Shown: one piece after another, positions 42,285 through 51,640 of the stretch
Layout: every line of letters begins with the position of its first letter
Position numbering within the stretch: position 1 is the stretch's first letter
Origin: Rhizobium sp. CF080
Lineage (GTDB): Bacteria; Pseudomonadota; Alphaproteobacteria; Rhizobiales; Rhizobiaceae
NCBI RefSeq assembly: GCF_000282095.2
Contig: NZ_AKKC02000014.1
Location: 124,001-188,000, forward strand
Length of the DNA stretch: 64,000 bases
Direction: 5' to 3'
Position numbers and translations under genes: made by a program
Notes under the pieces: model-generated
Database searches by the model: none
What the model saw: only the letters and a program-made list of their open reading frames with translations
What the model was told of the DNA's origin: nothing

Positions 42285-43469
42285 ATGACATCGAAGATCA
42301 AAAGCTGGGCCCTGTGGGGCACTGGACTGAGCACGGCTGCGCTGATCGCCGGCGCTTCGGTCTATCTCGATCTGCCGCAGGGCGCCCAAGCCGCGCCTGC
42401 GACGGCTGCTGCAGCGGCGCCGGCCGTCCCCGTGACGGTCGCCACCATCGAGCCGCGTAATGTTTCCACCTGGCAGGAATTCTCCGGGCGGTTGGAAGCC
42501 GTCGACCGCGTCCAGATCCGGCCGCGGGTCGCCGGCACCATCCAGTCGGTGCATTTCCGCGAAGGCGGGTTGGTGAAGCAGGGCGACCTGCTCGTCAGCA
42601 TCGATCCGGAGCCCTATCAGGCGGCGGTCGCTCAGGCTGAAGGCCAGGTGGCCTCGGCCCAGGCGAGGGTCGAACTTGCCAATACCGAACTCGATCGCGG
42701 CAAGAACCTCGTCTCCAAGAATACCATCTCGCAGAGCGATCTCGCCCAGCGCCAGAGCGCCCAGAGCGAGGCGCTGGCCAACCTCCAGTCGGCGAAGGCA
42801 ACCTTGAAGACGGCACAGCTCAATCTCGACTATACCGAGATCCGGGCACCGATCGCCGGCCGGGCCGGCAGGCTGGAAATCACCGTCGGCAATCTGGTGG
42901 CGGCAGGTTCCGCGTCCGCCCCGCTGACGACGCTGGTTTCCGCCGATCCGATCTATGCGAGCTTCGACGCCGGCGAGGAACTGGTGTCTCGTACGCTCGC
43001 CGATCTTCCGCTCGTCGACGGTGCGCCTGATATCGAACAGGTACCGGTCGAGGTGAGCACGCTTGCCGGAAAGGACGCCCCGATCCGCGGCAAGCTGCAG
43101 CTCATCGACAACGAAGTGAATGCCTCGAGCGGCACGATCCGCGTGCGCGCCGTCTTCGACAATCCCGGTGGCAAGCTGATCCCCGGCCAGTTCGTGCGGG
43201 TCCGCATGGGCCAGCCGAAGGCGCAGGATCACCTGATGGTCAGTGAAAAGGCCGTCGGCACCGATCAGGACAAGAAGTTCGTCTTCGTGGTCGATGCGGC
43301 CAATACCGTTGCGTACCGGCAGGTGGAGCTGGGCACGGCGGTAGACGGCATGCGGATCGTCGAAAAGGGTCTCAATCCGGGCGACCGGATCGTCGTCAAC
43401 GGGTTGCAGCGGATCCGTCCGGGCGCCGTTGTCCAGCCCGAGGAAGAGGCGAAAGTCGCCAACAAGTAA
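42285..43469 (+). CDS. RND efflux periplasmic adaptor (AcrA/MexE type)
   Basis: This 394-residue membrane-fusion protein has an N-terminal signal/anchor (about 8-28), an Ala/Pro linker and a lipoyl domain (RVAGTIQSVHFREGGLVKQGD). A coiled-coil hairpin spans about 105-170, then beta-barrel and membrane-proximal domains. There is no lipobox cysteine. AAGGAG precedes the ATG. It links the RND pump to an outer-membrane channel; no TolC-like gene is adjacent, so a shared one is expected. Confidence 0.93.
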   Translation: MTSKIKSWALWGTGLSTAALIAGASVYLDLPQGAQAAPATAAAAAPAVPVTVATIEPRNVSTWQEFSGRLEAVDRVQIRPRVAGTIQSVHFREGGLVKQGDLLVSIDPEPYQAAVAQAEGQVASAQARVELANTELDRGKNLVSKNTISQSDLAQRQSAQSEALANLQSAKATLKTAQLNLDYTEIRAPIAGRAGRLEITVGNLVAAGSASAPLTTLVSADPIYASFDAGEELVSRTLADLPLVDGAPDIEQVPVEVSTLAGKDAPIRGKLQLIDNEVNASSGTIRVRAVFDNPGGKLIPGQFVRVRMGQPKAQDHLMVSEKAVGTDQDKKFVFVVDAANTVAYRQVELGTAVDGMRIVEKGLNPGDRIVVNGLQRIRPGAVVQPEEEAKVANK

Positions 43470-43516
43470 TGCCTTGAGCGGCGGCTAGTCCGCCGACTCC
43501 TTACACTCATCCAGTT

Positions 43517-43555
43517 CCGGCTCCTGGAGCTTGCAGCCATTTGGCTGCGAGCCGG
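43517..43555 (+). promoter_or_regulatory. Branched hairpin between the RND adaptor and pump genes
   Basis: CCGGCTC (43517-43523) pairs with GAGCCGG (43549-43555), enclosing GCAGCC (43533-43538), loop ATTT, GGCTGC (43543-43548). There is no T-run. It fills the 129-bp intercistronic gap and may affect mRNA stability or partial termination. Confidence 0.45.
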
Positions 43556-43598
43556 GACCGTTTCGCCTCTTGTTCAACCCCGGAGAGAGGGCTTTGAC

Positions 43599-46500
43599 AT
43601 GAATATTTCCAGGTTTTTCGTCGACAGGCCGGTCTTTGCGGCCGTGCTGTCGATCCTCATCGTGGTCGCAGGTCTGATCGGCATGCGGTCGCTGCCGATT
43701 TCCGAATATCCCAATGTGGTCCCGCCTTCGATCGTCGTGCGTGCCGTCTATCCTGGCGCCAACCCGACGGTCATCGCCGAAACGGTCGCGACGCCGCTCG
43801 AAGAGCAGATCAACGGCGTCGAGGACATGCTCTACATGTCCAGCCAGGCGACCTCCGACGGCGTGATGACGCTGACCGTCACCTTCAAGCTCGGCACCGA
43901 TCCGGACAAGGCGCAGCAGCTCGTTCAGAACCGCGTGAGCCAGGCCGAACCCCGCCTGCCGACAGAAGTGCGTTCGATCGGTCTGACGACCGTCAAGAGC
44001 TCGCCGGACTTCATCATGGTGGTCAACCTCGTCTCCGACCGATACGACATCACCTACCTGCGCAACTATGCAACGCTCAACGTCAAGGACCGGCTGAACC
44101 GCATCCAGGGCGTCGGCCAGGTGCAGGTGTTCGGCGCCGGCGACTATTCGATGCGCGTGTGGATCGATCCGCAGAAGGCTGCCGAGCATTCATTGGCCGC
44201 AAGCGACATCTCGAACGCCATCCGCAGCCAGAACGTCCAGGCGGCGGCGGGCATTATCGGTGCCTCGCCGAACCAGCCGGGGGTCGACCTGCAGCTCAAC
44301 GTCAATGCCCAGGGGCGCCTGCGCACCCCTGAAGAGTTCGGCAACATCATCGTGAAGAGCGGTCAGAACGGTGAAATCACCCGGTTGCGGGATGTTGCCC
44401 GCATTGAGCTTGGTGCTGCCGATTATACGCTGCGCTCGCTGCTCGACGGTCGTCCGGCCGTTGCCATCGCGGTTCTCCAAGCGCCGGGTTCGAACGCGAT
44501 CGAGATCGCCGACAACGTCAAGGCGACCATGGACCAGCTGCAGTTGGCGATGCCGCAGGGCGTGAAATACGAGATCGTCTACGATACGACCAAATTCGTG
44601 CGCGCATCGATCGAGAAGGTCATCGACACGTTGCTCGAAGCCATCGCGCTCGTCGTGCTCGTGGTCATCATCTTCCTGCAGACCTGGCGTGCCTCGATCA
44701 TTCCGCTGATCGCCGTTCCCGTCTCGATCATCGGCACGTTTGCGGTCATGTATGCGTTCGGCTTCTCGATCAACGCGCTGACGCTGTTCGGCCTCGTGCT
44801 GGCGATCGGTATCGTCGTCGACGATGCGATCGTCGTGGTGGAGAACGTCGAGCGCAATATCGAGGGCGGCTTAAGTCCGCGTGATGCGACCTACAAGGCG
44901 ATGAAGGAAGTCTCCGGTCCGATTATCGCGATCGCGCTGGTTCTGGTGGCGGTCTTCGTGCCGCTCGCCTTCATCAGCGGGCTTTCCGGGCAGTTCTACC
45001 GGCAGTTCGCGCTGACGATCGCGATTTCGACCGTCATCTCGGCGATCAACTCGCTGACGCTGTCGCCGGCACTTGCTGCCTTGCTGCTCAAGGACCATCA
45101 CGCCAAGAAGGATTGGCTGACCCGGTTCATGGATGCGATCTTCGGCTGGTTCTTCCGTGGTTTCAACCGCGTCTTCGGTGCGGCTTCTAACGGCTACGGC
45201 CGCACGGTCGGCGGGTTGCTCTCGCGCAAGAGCTTGGTGATGATCATCTATCTGGCTCTCGTCGGTGCGACCTACAGCATGTTCAATGCGGTGCCGGGCG
45301 GCTTCGTGCCGGCACAGGACAAGCAGTATCTGATCGGCTTTGCCCAGCTTCCGGACGGCGCCACGTTGGACCGCACCGAAGACGTGATCAAGCGGATGAG
45401 CGAGATCACCCTCGCACAGCCTGGCGTCGAACATGCCATCGCTTTCCCGGGCCTGTCGATCAACGGTTTCACGATCGGCTCGAATGCCGGCATCGTCTTC
45501 GCAGTTCTCGACGACTTCGAAAACCGCAAGACACCGGAGCTTTCGGGCGGTGCGATTGCCATGCAGCTGAACCAGAAGTTCGGCGCCATCCAGGACGCCT
45601 ATATCGCCATGTTCCCGCCGCCGCCGGTCAACGGCCTCGGAACGACGGGCGGGTTCAAACTGCAGATCGAGGATCGTGCCGGCCTGGGCAACCAGACGCT
45701 CGATGAGGCCACCAAGGCGGTTATCGCCAAGGCCTACCAGACGCCGGAACTCGCCGGCATCTTCTCGAGCTTCCAGATCAACGTGCCGCAGCTCTATGCC
45801 GATCTCGATCGCGCCAAGGCCGAACAGCTTGGAGTGTCGGTGACCGACGTCTTCGAAACGCTGCAGGTCTATCTGGGTTCGCTCTATGTCAACGACTTCA
45901 ACGCCTTTGGCCGCACCTACAGCGTCCGGGTTCAGGCGGATGCACAATTCCGCGCAAAGCCGGAGGATATCGGCCAGTTGAAGGTCCGTTCGCAGTCCGG
46001 CCAGATGATCCCGCTTTCGGCCCTCCTGAAGGTGGACGCGCAGACCGGCCCGGAACGCACCACGCGCTACAACGGCTTCCTCTCCGCCGATATCAACGGT
46101 GGTCCGGCACCGGGATTCTCGTCCGGCCAGGCAGAGGCTGCGATTACGAAGATCCTCGACGAGACGCTGCCTTCCGGCATCGAGTTCGAGTGGACGGACC
46201 TGACCTACCAACAGATCCTCGCCGGCAACTCCAGCATAGTGGTCTTCCCCCTGGCGCTGCTGCTCGTCTATCTCGTGCTCGCTGCCCAATATGAAAGCCT
46301 GACGCTGCCGATCGCGATCATCATGATCGTACCGATGGGTGTGCTCGCCGCCCTGACCGGCGTCTGGCTCACCGGTGGAGACAACAACATCTTCACTCAG
46401 ATCGGGCTCGTGGTGCTTGTGGGTCTCTCGGCGAAGAACGCGATCCTGATCGTGGAATTCGCCCGGGAACTGGAGTTCCAGGGTAGGACGCCGTTCCAGG

Positions 46501-46778
46501 CGGCGGTCGAGGCAAGCCGGCTGCGCCTGCGTCCGATCCTGATGACGTCGATGGCCTTCATCATGGGTGTCGTGCCGCTGGTTGTCTCGACCGGTGCGGG
46601 TGCGGAAATGCGCTCCGCCATGGGTATCGCGGTGTTCTCCGGCATGATCGGGGTGACGTTCTTCGGCATCTTCATGACGCCGGTCTTCTACCTGCTGGCC
46701 CGTTTGCTTACCGGCAGCCGTCCTCTGCGGCAGCACGGTACGGAGGAGGCGGCTCCCGCTCTCTCTCCAGCGGAGTAA
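43599..46778 (+). CDS. RND multidrug efflux pump, inner-membrane transporter (AcrB/MexF type)
   Basis: This 1,059-residue HAE1-type RND pump has about 12 membrane segments and two large periplasmic loops. The proton-relay Asp-Asp pair is in GIVVDDAIVVVENVERN (about 405-421). The C-terminal VGLSAKNAILIVEFA is the second conserved helix. It starts FFVDRPVFAAVLSILIVVAGL. With the upstream adaptor it should export hydrophobic compounds. A strong terminator follows. Confidence 0.96.
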   Translation: MNISRFFVDRPVFAAVLSILIVVAGLIGMRSLPISEYPNVVPPSIVVRAVYPGANPTVIAETVATPLEEQINGVEDMLYMSSQATSDGVMTLTVTFKLGTDPDKAQQLVQNRVSQAEPRLPTEVRSIGLTTVKSSPDFIMVVNLVSDRYDITYLRNYATLNVKDRLNRIQGVGQVQVFGAGDYSMRVWIDPQKAAEHSLAASDISNAIRSQNVQAAAGIIGASPNQPGVDLQLNVNAQGRLRTPEEFGNIIVKSGQNGEITRLRDVARIELGAADYTLRSLLDGRPAVAIAVLQAPGSNAIEIADNVKATMDQLQLAMPQGVKYEIVYDTTKFVRASIEKVIDTLLEAIALVVLVVIIFLQTWRASIIPLIAVPVSIIGTFAVMYAFGFSINALTLFGLVLAIGIVVDDAIVVVENVERNIEGGLSPRDATYKAMKEVSGPIIAIALVLVAVFVPLAFISGLSGQFYRQFALTIAISTVISAINSLTLSPALAALLLKDHHAKKDWLTRFMDAIFGWFFRGFNRVFGAASNGYGRTVGGLLSRKSLVMIIYLALVGATYSMFNAVPGGFVPAQDKQYLIGFAQLPDGATLDRTEDVIKRMSEITLAQPGVEHAIAFPGLSINGFTIGSNAGIVFAVLDDFENRKTPELSGGAIAMQLNQKFGAIQDAYIAMFPPPPVNGLGTTGGFKLQIEDRAGLGNQTLDEATKAVIAKAYQTPELAGIFSSFQINVPQLYADLDRAKAEQLGVSVTDVFETLQVYLGSLYVNDFNAFGRTYSVRVQADAQFRAKPEDIGQLKVRSQSGQMIPLSALLKVDAQTGPERTTRYNGFLSADINGGPAPGFSSGQAEAAITKILDETLPSGIEFEWTDLTYQQILAGNSSIVVFPLALLLVYLVLAAQYESLTLPIAIIMIVPMGVLAALTGVWLTGGDNNIFTQIGLVVLVGLSAKNAILIVEFARELEFQGRTPFQAAVEASRLRLRPILMTSMAFIMGVVPLVVSTGAGAEMRSAMGIAVFSGMIGVTFFGIFMTPVFYLLARLLTGSRPLRQHGTEEAAPALSPAE

Positions 46779-46793
46779 GGTCTACCTCCGGCG

Positions 46794-46834
46794 CCGCGCG
46801 GGTTCTTTCCACCGGGAACCCGCGCGGTATTTTT
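46794..46834 (+). terminator. Intrinsic terminator of the RND operon
   Basis: CCGCGCGGGTTC (46794-46805) and GAACCCGCGCGG (46816-46827) form a perfect 12-bp stem followed by TATTTTT. Confidence 0.9.
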
Positions 46835-46838
46835 GTGT

Positions 46839-47609
46839 CTAGAGGGCACCGCCGTCGATGATCATCGTCTGGGCCGTCATGGCCGCGGATGCATCCGAGG
46901 CGAGGAACAGGCAGGGACCGACCAGGTCTTCGGCCACCAGCACCCGCTTGAGGGACTGGCGCGCGACCATCGCCGTGATGCTGTCGTCGTTCAGCCAGAG
47001 CTTTTTCTGCCGTTCGGTGACGATCATGCCGGGCAGGATGGCGTTGACACGGATGTTTTCCGGCCCGAGCTTTCCGGCGAGGCTCTTCGTCAGGCCGATA
47101 ATCCCGGCCTTGGCCGTCGCGTAGGCGGGAAGTCCGCCCATGTTGAGCAGGTAGGCAATCGACGAGAAATTGACGATCGCGCCGCCGTCGGCCTGCCGCA
47201 GGTGAGGGACCGCCGCCTGCGATACGAAGAACATCTGCTTGATGTTGATGGCCTGGGCGTTGTCCCAGTACTCTTCGGTCACCGTCTCGAATTCGTGGCG
47301 GTCGTCCCATCCGGCATTGTTGACCAGAACCGAAAGCGTCCCGAATTCTTGCGCCGCCTTGTCGACGGCGGCTTTCGTGTCGGCCACATTGCGCAGATCG
47401 GCCTTGAGGTAGAGGACCCGATGGCGGGCGGTCTTGGACAGCCGTTCCACCAGTTCGAGGCTCGGCTCGTCCGCAATATCGATGAATGCGACCTTGGCAC
47501 CCTGGGCCGCAAAGCCTTCTACCAATGCGGCGCCGATGCCGGAGCCGCCGCCGGTGATCAGCACGCCGCGATCGGCAAGATCCGCGTGCCTTACGGAAAT
47601 TTCGGCCAA
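46839..47609 (-). CDS. Short-chain dehydrogenase/reductase
   Basis: This 256-residue classical SDR has nucleotide motif GGGSGIG near 22, NNAG near 98, catalytic Ser in FSSIAYLLN, and Tyr-x3-Lys in YATAKAG near 163. I chose the TTG start at 47609 because GGGAGGG lies 4-5 bases upstream; a TTG at 47639 lacks a ribosome site. It is convergent with the RND operon. Substrate, likely a sugar or polyol derivative, is unknown. Confidence 0.9.
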   Translation of the reverse strand: MAEISVRHADLADRGVLITGGGSGIGAALVEGFAAQGAKVAFIDIADEPSLELVERLSKTARHRVLYLKADLRNVADTKAAVDKAAQEFGTLSVLVNNAGWDDRHEFETVTEEYWDNAQAINIKQMFFVSQAAVPHLRQADGGAIVNFSSIAYLLNMGGLPAYATAKAGIIGLTKSLAGKLGPENIRVNAILPGMIVTERQKKLWLNDDSITAMVARQSLKRVLVAEDLVGPCLFLASDASAAMTAQTMIIDGGAL

Positions 47610-47713
47610 AACACCCTCCCTGTCCGGCTTGGTCGCCAAGTTCTATCGCTTCGATGCGGGAAGACAAGGACGCTCGACAAACTCTCGCCATCTGAAGGCG
47701 CAATGGTCGTGCC

Positions 47714-47860
47714 ATGACCATTGCGACAGGAATAGCCGTCGGCGTCGGGCTTGGTACGCTGCTCGGAACAGCCGTTTTCGACAATATCGGCATCGGCGTT
47801 GCCGTGGGCATCGCGCTCGGCGTTGCCCTTTCCCAGTTCATGCACTCGCGAACGAAATAG
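47714..47860 (+). CDS. Small glycine-rich membrane protein (48 aa)
   Basis: A 48-codon ORF starts MTIATGIAVGVGLGTLLGTAVF and ends FMHSRTK. It has two Gly-rich hydrophobic halves (glycine-zipper-like) around a short polar DNIG turn, suggesting a hairpin in the membrane. It is divergent from the SDR gene. There is no strong ribosome site, so expression is uncertain, but composition is unlike random sequence. Confidence 0.6.
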   Translation: MTIATGIAVGVGLGTLLGTAVFDNIGIGVAVGIALGVALSQFMHSRTK

Positions 47861-47980
47861 CGACGGCGGGCTGCATTCGCTCACGGAGAATTGCCTTCCG
47901 GCATCAGAGCCATTACTCGGAAGGGCAACGTTTCCGGCCATATCCCTCTGAGTCGGAGCCTGACGACAAAGGAACTCTCT

Positions 47981-48661
47981 GTGGCCCTTCCCGATGCCGA
48001 AATCTCTCTTCCCGAAAAGACCTATGCCGCCTTCCTGTTCGATATGGACGGCACGATCCTGAATTCGATCGCGTCTGCCGAACGCGTCTGGGGCCGCTGG
48101 GCGGCGAAGATGGGGCTCGACGTGGAAAAATTCCTGCCGACCATGCACGGCAAGCGCGGCATCGACACGATCGGGGCGCTGAATCTGCCAGGCGTCGATC
48201 CCGTCATCGAGGCGGAAGGCATCCTGCGCGGCGAGATCGAGGACGTCGAAGGCGTCGTGCCGATCCCGGGCGCGGTGGAGTTTCTGTCCGCGCTGCCGCC
48301 AGAACGCTGGGCGATCGTCACGTCGTCGCCGATCGAGCTTGCCAAAGTCCGGCTTGCAGCAGCCGGCATTCCCTTGCCGCGCTATATGGTGACCGCCGAA
48401 GACGTGACCGTCGGCAAGCCCAATCCGCAGGGCTATATCCTTGGCTCGGAGCGGCTCGGCTTCAGCCCGTCTGATGTTCTGGTGTTCGAGGACGTGCCGG
48501 CCGGCATCCAGGCGGGCGAGGCGGCCGGCGCCGACGTGATGGTGATCACCGCCACCCATTCCCATCCGATCGCGACCGAGCATTCGAAAATACCCGGCTA
48601 TCTCGATCTGGTGCCGCATATCGGCGAGGACGGGCGGCTTGCGGTCCGTCTCCGGGCCTGA
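47981..48661 (+). CDS. HAD-family sugar-phosphatase-like hydrolase
   Basis: This 226-residue HAD subfamily IA phosphatase has motif I DMDGTI (nucleophile Asp) near 22, motif II VTSSP near 115, the lysine in GKPNPQGY near 150 and motif IV FEDVPAGIQAG. AAGGA lies 7 bases before the GTG start at 47981. It resembles YfbT/GPP2-type hexitol or glycerol phosphatases. It is convergent with the APC permease gene. Confidence 0.88.
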   Translation: MALPDAEISLPEKTYAAFLFDMDGTILNSIASAERVWGRWAAKMGLDVEKFLPTMHGKRGIDTIGALNLPGVDPVIEAEGILRGEIEDVEGVVPIPGAVEFLSALPPERWAIVTSSPIELAKVRLAAAGIPLPRYMVTAEDVTVGKPNPQGYILGSERLGFSPSDVLVFEDVPAGIQAGEAAGADVMVITATHSHPIATEHSKIPGYLDLVPHIGEDGRLAVRLRA

Positions 48662-48664
48662 AGC

Positions 48665-50023
48665 TCAGGCGGGCTGGTTCGATGTCCGCATGATGCTGAC
48701 CGTTGCGACCCAGAGCACGACGCCGAGGCCGAGCAGGCAGGCGGCGATCAGATACTGGACCGGATCGCGGCCGGTCCAGGGGCCGGCGAGGAATGTGCAG
48801 GAGATGGCACCCAGCACCGGCAGGATGGTCGGTGTGCGAAAATGCTTGTGCTCGACCGTGTCCTTGCGCAGGACCAGCACTGCGACGTTGACGATCGCGA
48901 AGACGCAGAGAAGCAGCAGCGCCGTGGTGCCGCCGAGCGCCGGGACGCCACCGGCAAAAAGGATCAGGCCGACCGCAAGCAGCGACGTGAAGCCGATCGC
49001 GATATAGGGCGTGCGGCGGCCTAAATGGACCTTGCCAAGCACCTGGGGCAGCACGCCCTCGCGGCTCATGCCGTAGATCAGTCGGCTTGCCATCATCATG
49101 TTGATCAGTGCGGAATTGGCCACTGCGAACATGGTGATGACGGCAAATATGCCGATCGGGAAGTCCGGCGCGCCGGCCTGCACGACCTTCAGGAGCGGGG
49201 TCTCGCCCTGGCCGAGTTCATTGGCCGGCACAAGCGTGATTGCCGAAATTGCCACTAGGACATAGATGAGGCCGGTGACGCCAAGTCCGGTCAGCAGCAC
49301 TTTCGGGAACATCCGGCTCGGCTCCTTGCATTCCTCGGCCATGTTGACCGAATCCTCGAAACCGACCATGGCGAAGAAGGCGAGGGTGGTGGCGGCGATC
49401 ACCGGCCAGAAAACGCCGCCGTCCGGTGCCGCAAACGTCCAGGCGCGCGAGACATCACCCTGGCCGCCGGCGATTGCCCAGAAGCCGATGCCGATGATGA
49501 TCAGCAGGCCGGTCAGTTCGACGACGGTCAGGACCACGTTCATCTTGACGCTTTCCCCGACGCCCCGAAAATTGATGGCAGCCACCAGGGCGATGAAGCC
49601 GACCGCGATGAAAGGCACACCCCAGGCGCCGAGATCGAGGCTGAGCGAGGTGGCGAAGTTGGAGGCGAAGGCGCGCGATGCGGTCGCCGCTGAGGTGATG
49701 CCCGACGACATCACCGCGAAAGCCACCAGGAAGGTGACGAAATGGATGCCGAAGGCTTTGTGGGTGTAGAGCGCCGCGCCGGCCGCACGCGGATATTTGG
49801 TGACCAGTTCAAGATAGCTGAAAGCGGTGAGGAGAGCGACCAGGAAGGCTATGAGAAAGGGCAGCCAGACAACACCGCCGACCTGAGCGGCGACCTGGCC
49901 GGTCAGGGCATAGATACCTGTGCCGAGGATATCTCCGACGATGAACAGCATCAGCAATCCGGGACCCATCACCCGGTGCAGTTCCGTCTTCTGTTCGCCC
50001 GATTGTGTGACCGGCTTTTCCAT
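48665..50023 (-). CDS. APC-superfamily amino acid permease
   Basis: This 452-residue transporter has about 12 membrane segments. The unwound first helix motif is GDILGTGIYALTG near 27, and the EED/GFEDSVNMAEE stretch near 230 is typical of APC proteins (cationic amino acid transporter-like). AGGAGGG precedes the ATG at 50023. The following 309 bp to the methyltransferase gene contain only its likely promoter and no gene I can support. Confidence 0.9.
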   Translation of the reverse strand: MEKPVTQSGEQKTELHRVMGPGLLMLFIVGDILGTGIYALTGQVAAQVGGVVWLPFLIAFLVALLTAFSYLELVTKYPRAAGAALYTHKAFGIHFVTFLVAFAVMSSGITSAATASRAFASNFATSLSLDLGAWGVPFIAVGFIALVAAINFRGVGESVKMNVVLTVVELTGLLIIIGIGFWAIAGGQGDVSRAWTFAAPDGGVFWPVIAATTLAFFAMVGFEDSVNMAEECKEPSRMFPKVLLTGLGVTGLIYVLVAISAITLVPANELGQGETPLLKVVQAGAPDFPIGIFAVITMFAVANSALINMMMASRLIYGMSREGVLPQVLGKVHLGRRTPYIAIGFTSLLAVGLILFAGGVPALGGTTALLLLCVFAIVNVAVLVLRKDTVEHKHFRTPTILPVLGAISCTFLAGPWTGRDPVQYLIAACLLGLGVVLWVATVSIMRTSNQPA

Positions 50024-50332
50024 AAGTCCCTCCTGAAGCGACCAAATTCTCTCAGCAAATTGCTCAATGGGAACAAGCGGCGGTTGTTCCCCAGAAAAAC
50101 GCAAGGTTTCAGGCCGTTCTCCTAGGCCAAAAGGCTAGGCAAATTTTCGTGACAATCTTGCACTCGGTGCAAATATTTCCTAAATGTGGTGATATGGACG
50201 TTGCACTGCACAAAATTGCCGTCAACAGGCGTATTTTTCATAACGGAGGTTCCCATGCCTTGGAATTGCCATGCGGGCTGTCAAGGTCGGCGGAATACTC
50301 GAACGCATTTTCAAACCGGTGAGTCTCTGACC

Positions 50333-50998
50333 ATGACAGCAGATGCCGCATTCTCCGATTTCCTGCATTTCTTCCGTTCCTGGATCAGCAATCCATTGCG
50401 GGTTGCGGCGGTGGCGCCGTCCGGTGACTCGCTGGCCAAGCTGATGACCCAGGAAATTGCGCCGATGGACGGCCCCGTCATTGAACTTGGGCCGGGCACC
50501 GGCGTCTTCACCCGTGCGCTGCTTGCCCGTGGTGTCGCGGAATCCGATCTGACGCTGATCGAATACGGGCCGGAATTCGTGCCGGGCCTGCAGCGGCGGT
50601 TTCCGGAAGCGCGGGTTCTGCAGATGGATGCAGCCAAGCTCGCGCACGAGGATATTTTTGAAGGCGAACCGGTCGGCGCTGTCATCAGCGGTCTGCCGCT
50701 GCTCTCAATGTCACCGCGCAAGATCACAGCGATCCTCGGAGGCGCCTTTACCTATATCCGCCCAGGCGGTTCCTTCTACCAGTTTACCTACGGCCCGCGT
50801 TGCCCCGTGCCGCGTCCGATCCTTGACCGGCTCGGTCTCAAGGCCGTCCATATCGGCCATACCGTGCGCAACCTGCCTCCGGCCGCTGTCTATCGCATCT
50901 CCCGCCGTAAGCCGCTGGACCTGACGCGGGAGCGTTCCCGGTATCGCGCCGAGGCAGAGGCCAGCCCGATCCAGAATGCCGACGAAATGGGCAGCTAG
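50333..50998 (+). CDS. PmtA-like class I SAM-dependent methyltransferase
   Basis: This 221-residue methyltransferase has SAM motif I VIELGPGTGVFTRALLARG near 48-66. The overall plan (GAVxP segment, SGLPLLSM, YQFTYGP, VRNLPPAAVYRISR) matches rhizobial phospholipid N-methyltransferase PmtA, which makes phosphatidylcholine from phosphatidylethanolamine. It diverges enough that the substrate may differ. GGTGAG precedes ATG 50333. An in-frame ATG at 50255 has a better GGAGG site and would add 26 unusual residues. Confidence 0.8.
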   Translation: MTADAAFSDFLHFFRSWISNPLRVAAVAPSGDSLAKLMTQEIAPMDGPVIELGPGTGVFTRALLARGVAESDLTLIEYGPEFVPGLQRRFPEARVLQMDAAKLAHEDIFEGEPVGAVISGLPLLSMSPRKITAILGGAFTYIRPGGSFYQFTYGPRCPVPRPILDRLGLKAVHIGHTVRNLPPAAVYRISRRKPLDLTRERSRYRAEAEASPIQNADEMGS

Positions 50999-51013
50999 AC
51001 AAAACCGGGTGAA

Positions 51014-51640
51014 ATGACCAAGACGACTGATGGCGCGACGGGAGGCCGGCGAGAGGTCAAGCGCCGGCAAACCAGAGAACGCATCGAGGAAGCGGCGATG
51101 AGCCTGTTCCTCGAACGGGGCTTCGACACGACGACGATCGAGGAGATTGCCGAACGCGCTGAGGTCTCTAAACGCAGTTTCTTCGATTATTTTCCTTCCA
51201 AGGAAGAGGTCGTGTTCGCCTGGCAGGACGGTTTTGCCGACCATCTGATGGCGGCGATCGCGTCGAGGCCGGCCGACGAGCCGGCGGTCAAGGCCGTGCA
51301 GCACGGCCTCGTCAGCGCCCTCGTTTCGGCGGCTGACGAAAGGGCGATGGCACTCGGAGAACTGATCCGCCGCACGCCGGCGCTGAAGGCCCGCGACCAG
51401 CTCAAATATGCCAAGCTCGAAGTGAAGCTCACGGAAGCGCTGAAGGCTCGGAGCCGGAGCGACGAGGAGCGGCTGCGCATGCGGCTGCTGGCGGCCGTGG
51501 TGATGGGCGCACTGCGGGCCGGTGGAGAGATCTGGAACGAGCCGCCGCCGGGCACCTCGCTCGAAACCTTCGCGCATCAATTCTTCGGCGATTTCTGGAA
51601 GGCGCTTGCCGATTTCGGCAACGAGGGGCAGGGGCGCTGA
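51014..51640 (+). CDS. TetR-family regulator
   Basis: This 208-residue regulator has its HTH at about residues 40-65 (TIEEIAERAEVSKRSFFDYFPSKEEV) after a basic N-terminus. It follows the PmtA-like gene by 15 bp and may be its regulator or co-transcribed; the C-terminal domain gives no ligand clue. It abuts the convergent YqaA gene. Confidence 0.9.
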   Translation: MTKTTDGATGGRREVKRRQTRERIEEAAMSLFLERGFDTTTIEEIAERAEVSKRSFFDYFPSKEEVVFAWQDGFADHLMAAIASRPADEPAVKAVQHGLVSALVSAADERAMALGELIRRTPALKARDQLKYAKLEVKLTEALKARSRSDEERLRMRLLAAVVMGALRAGGEIWNEPPPGTSLETFAHQFFGDFWKALADFGNEGQGR

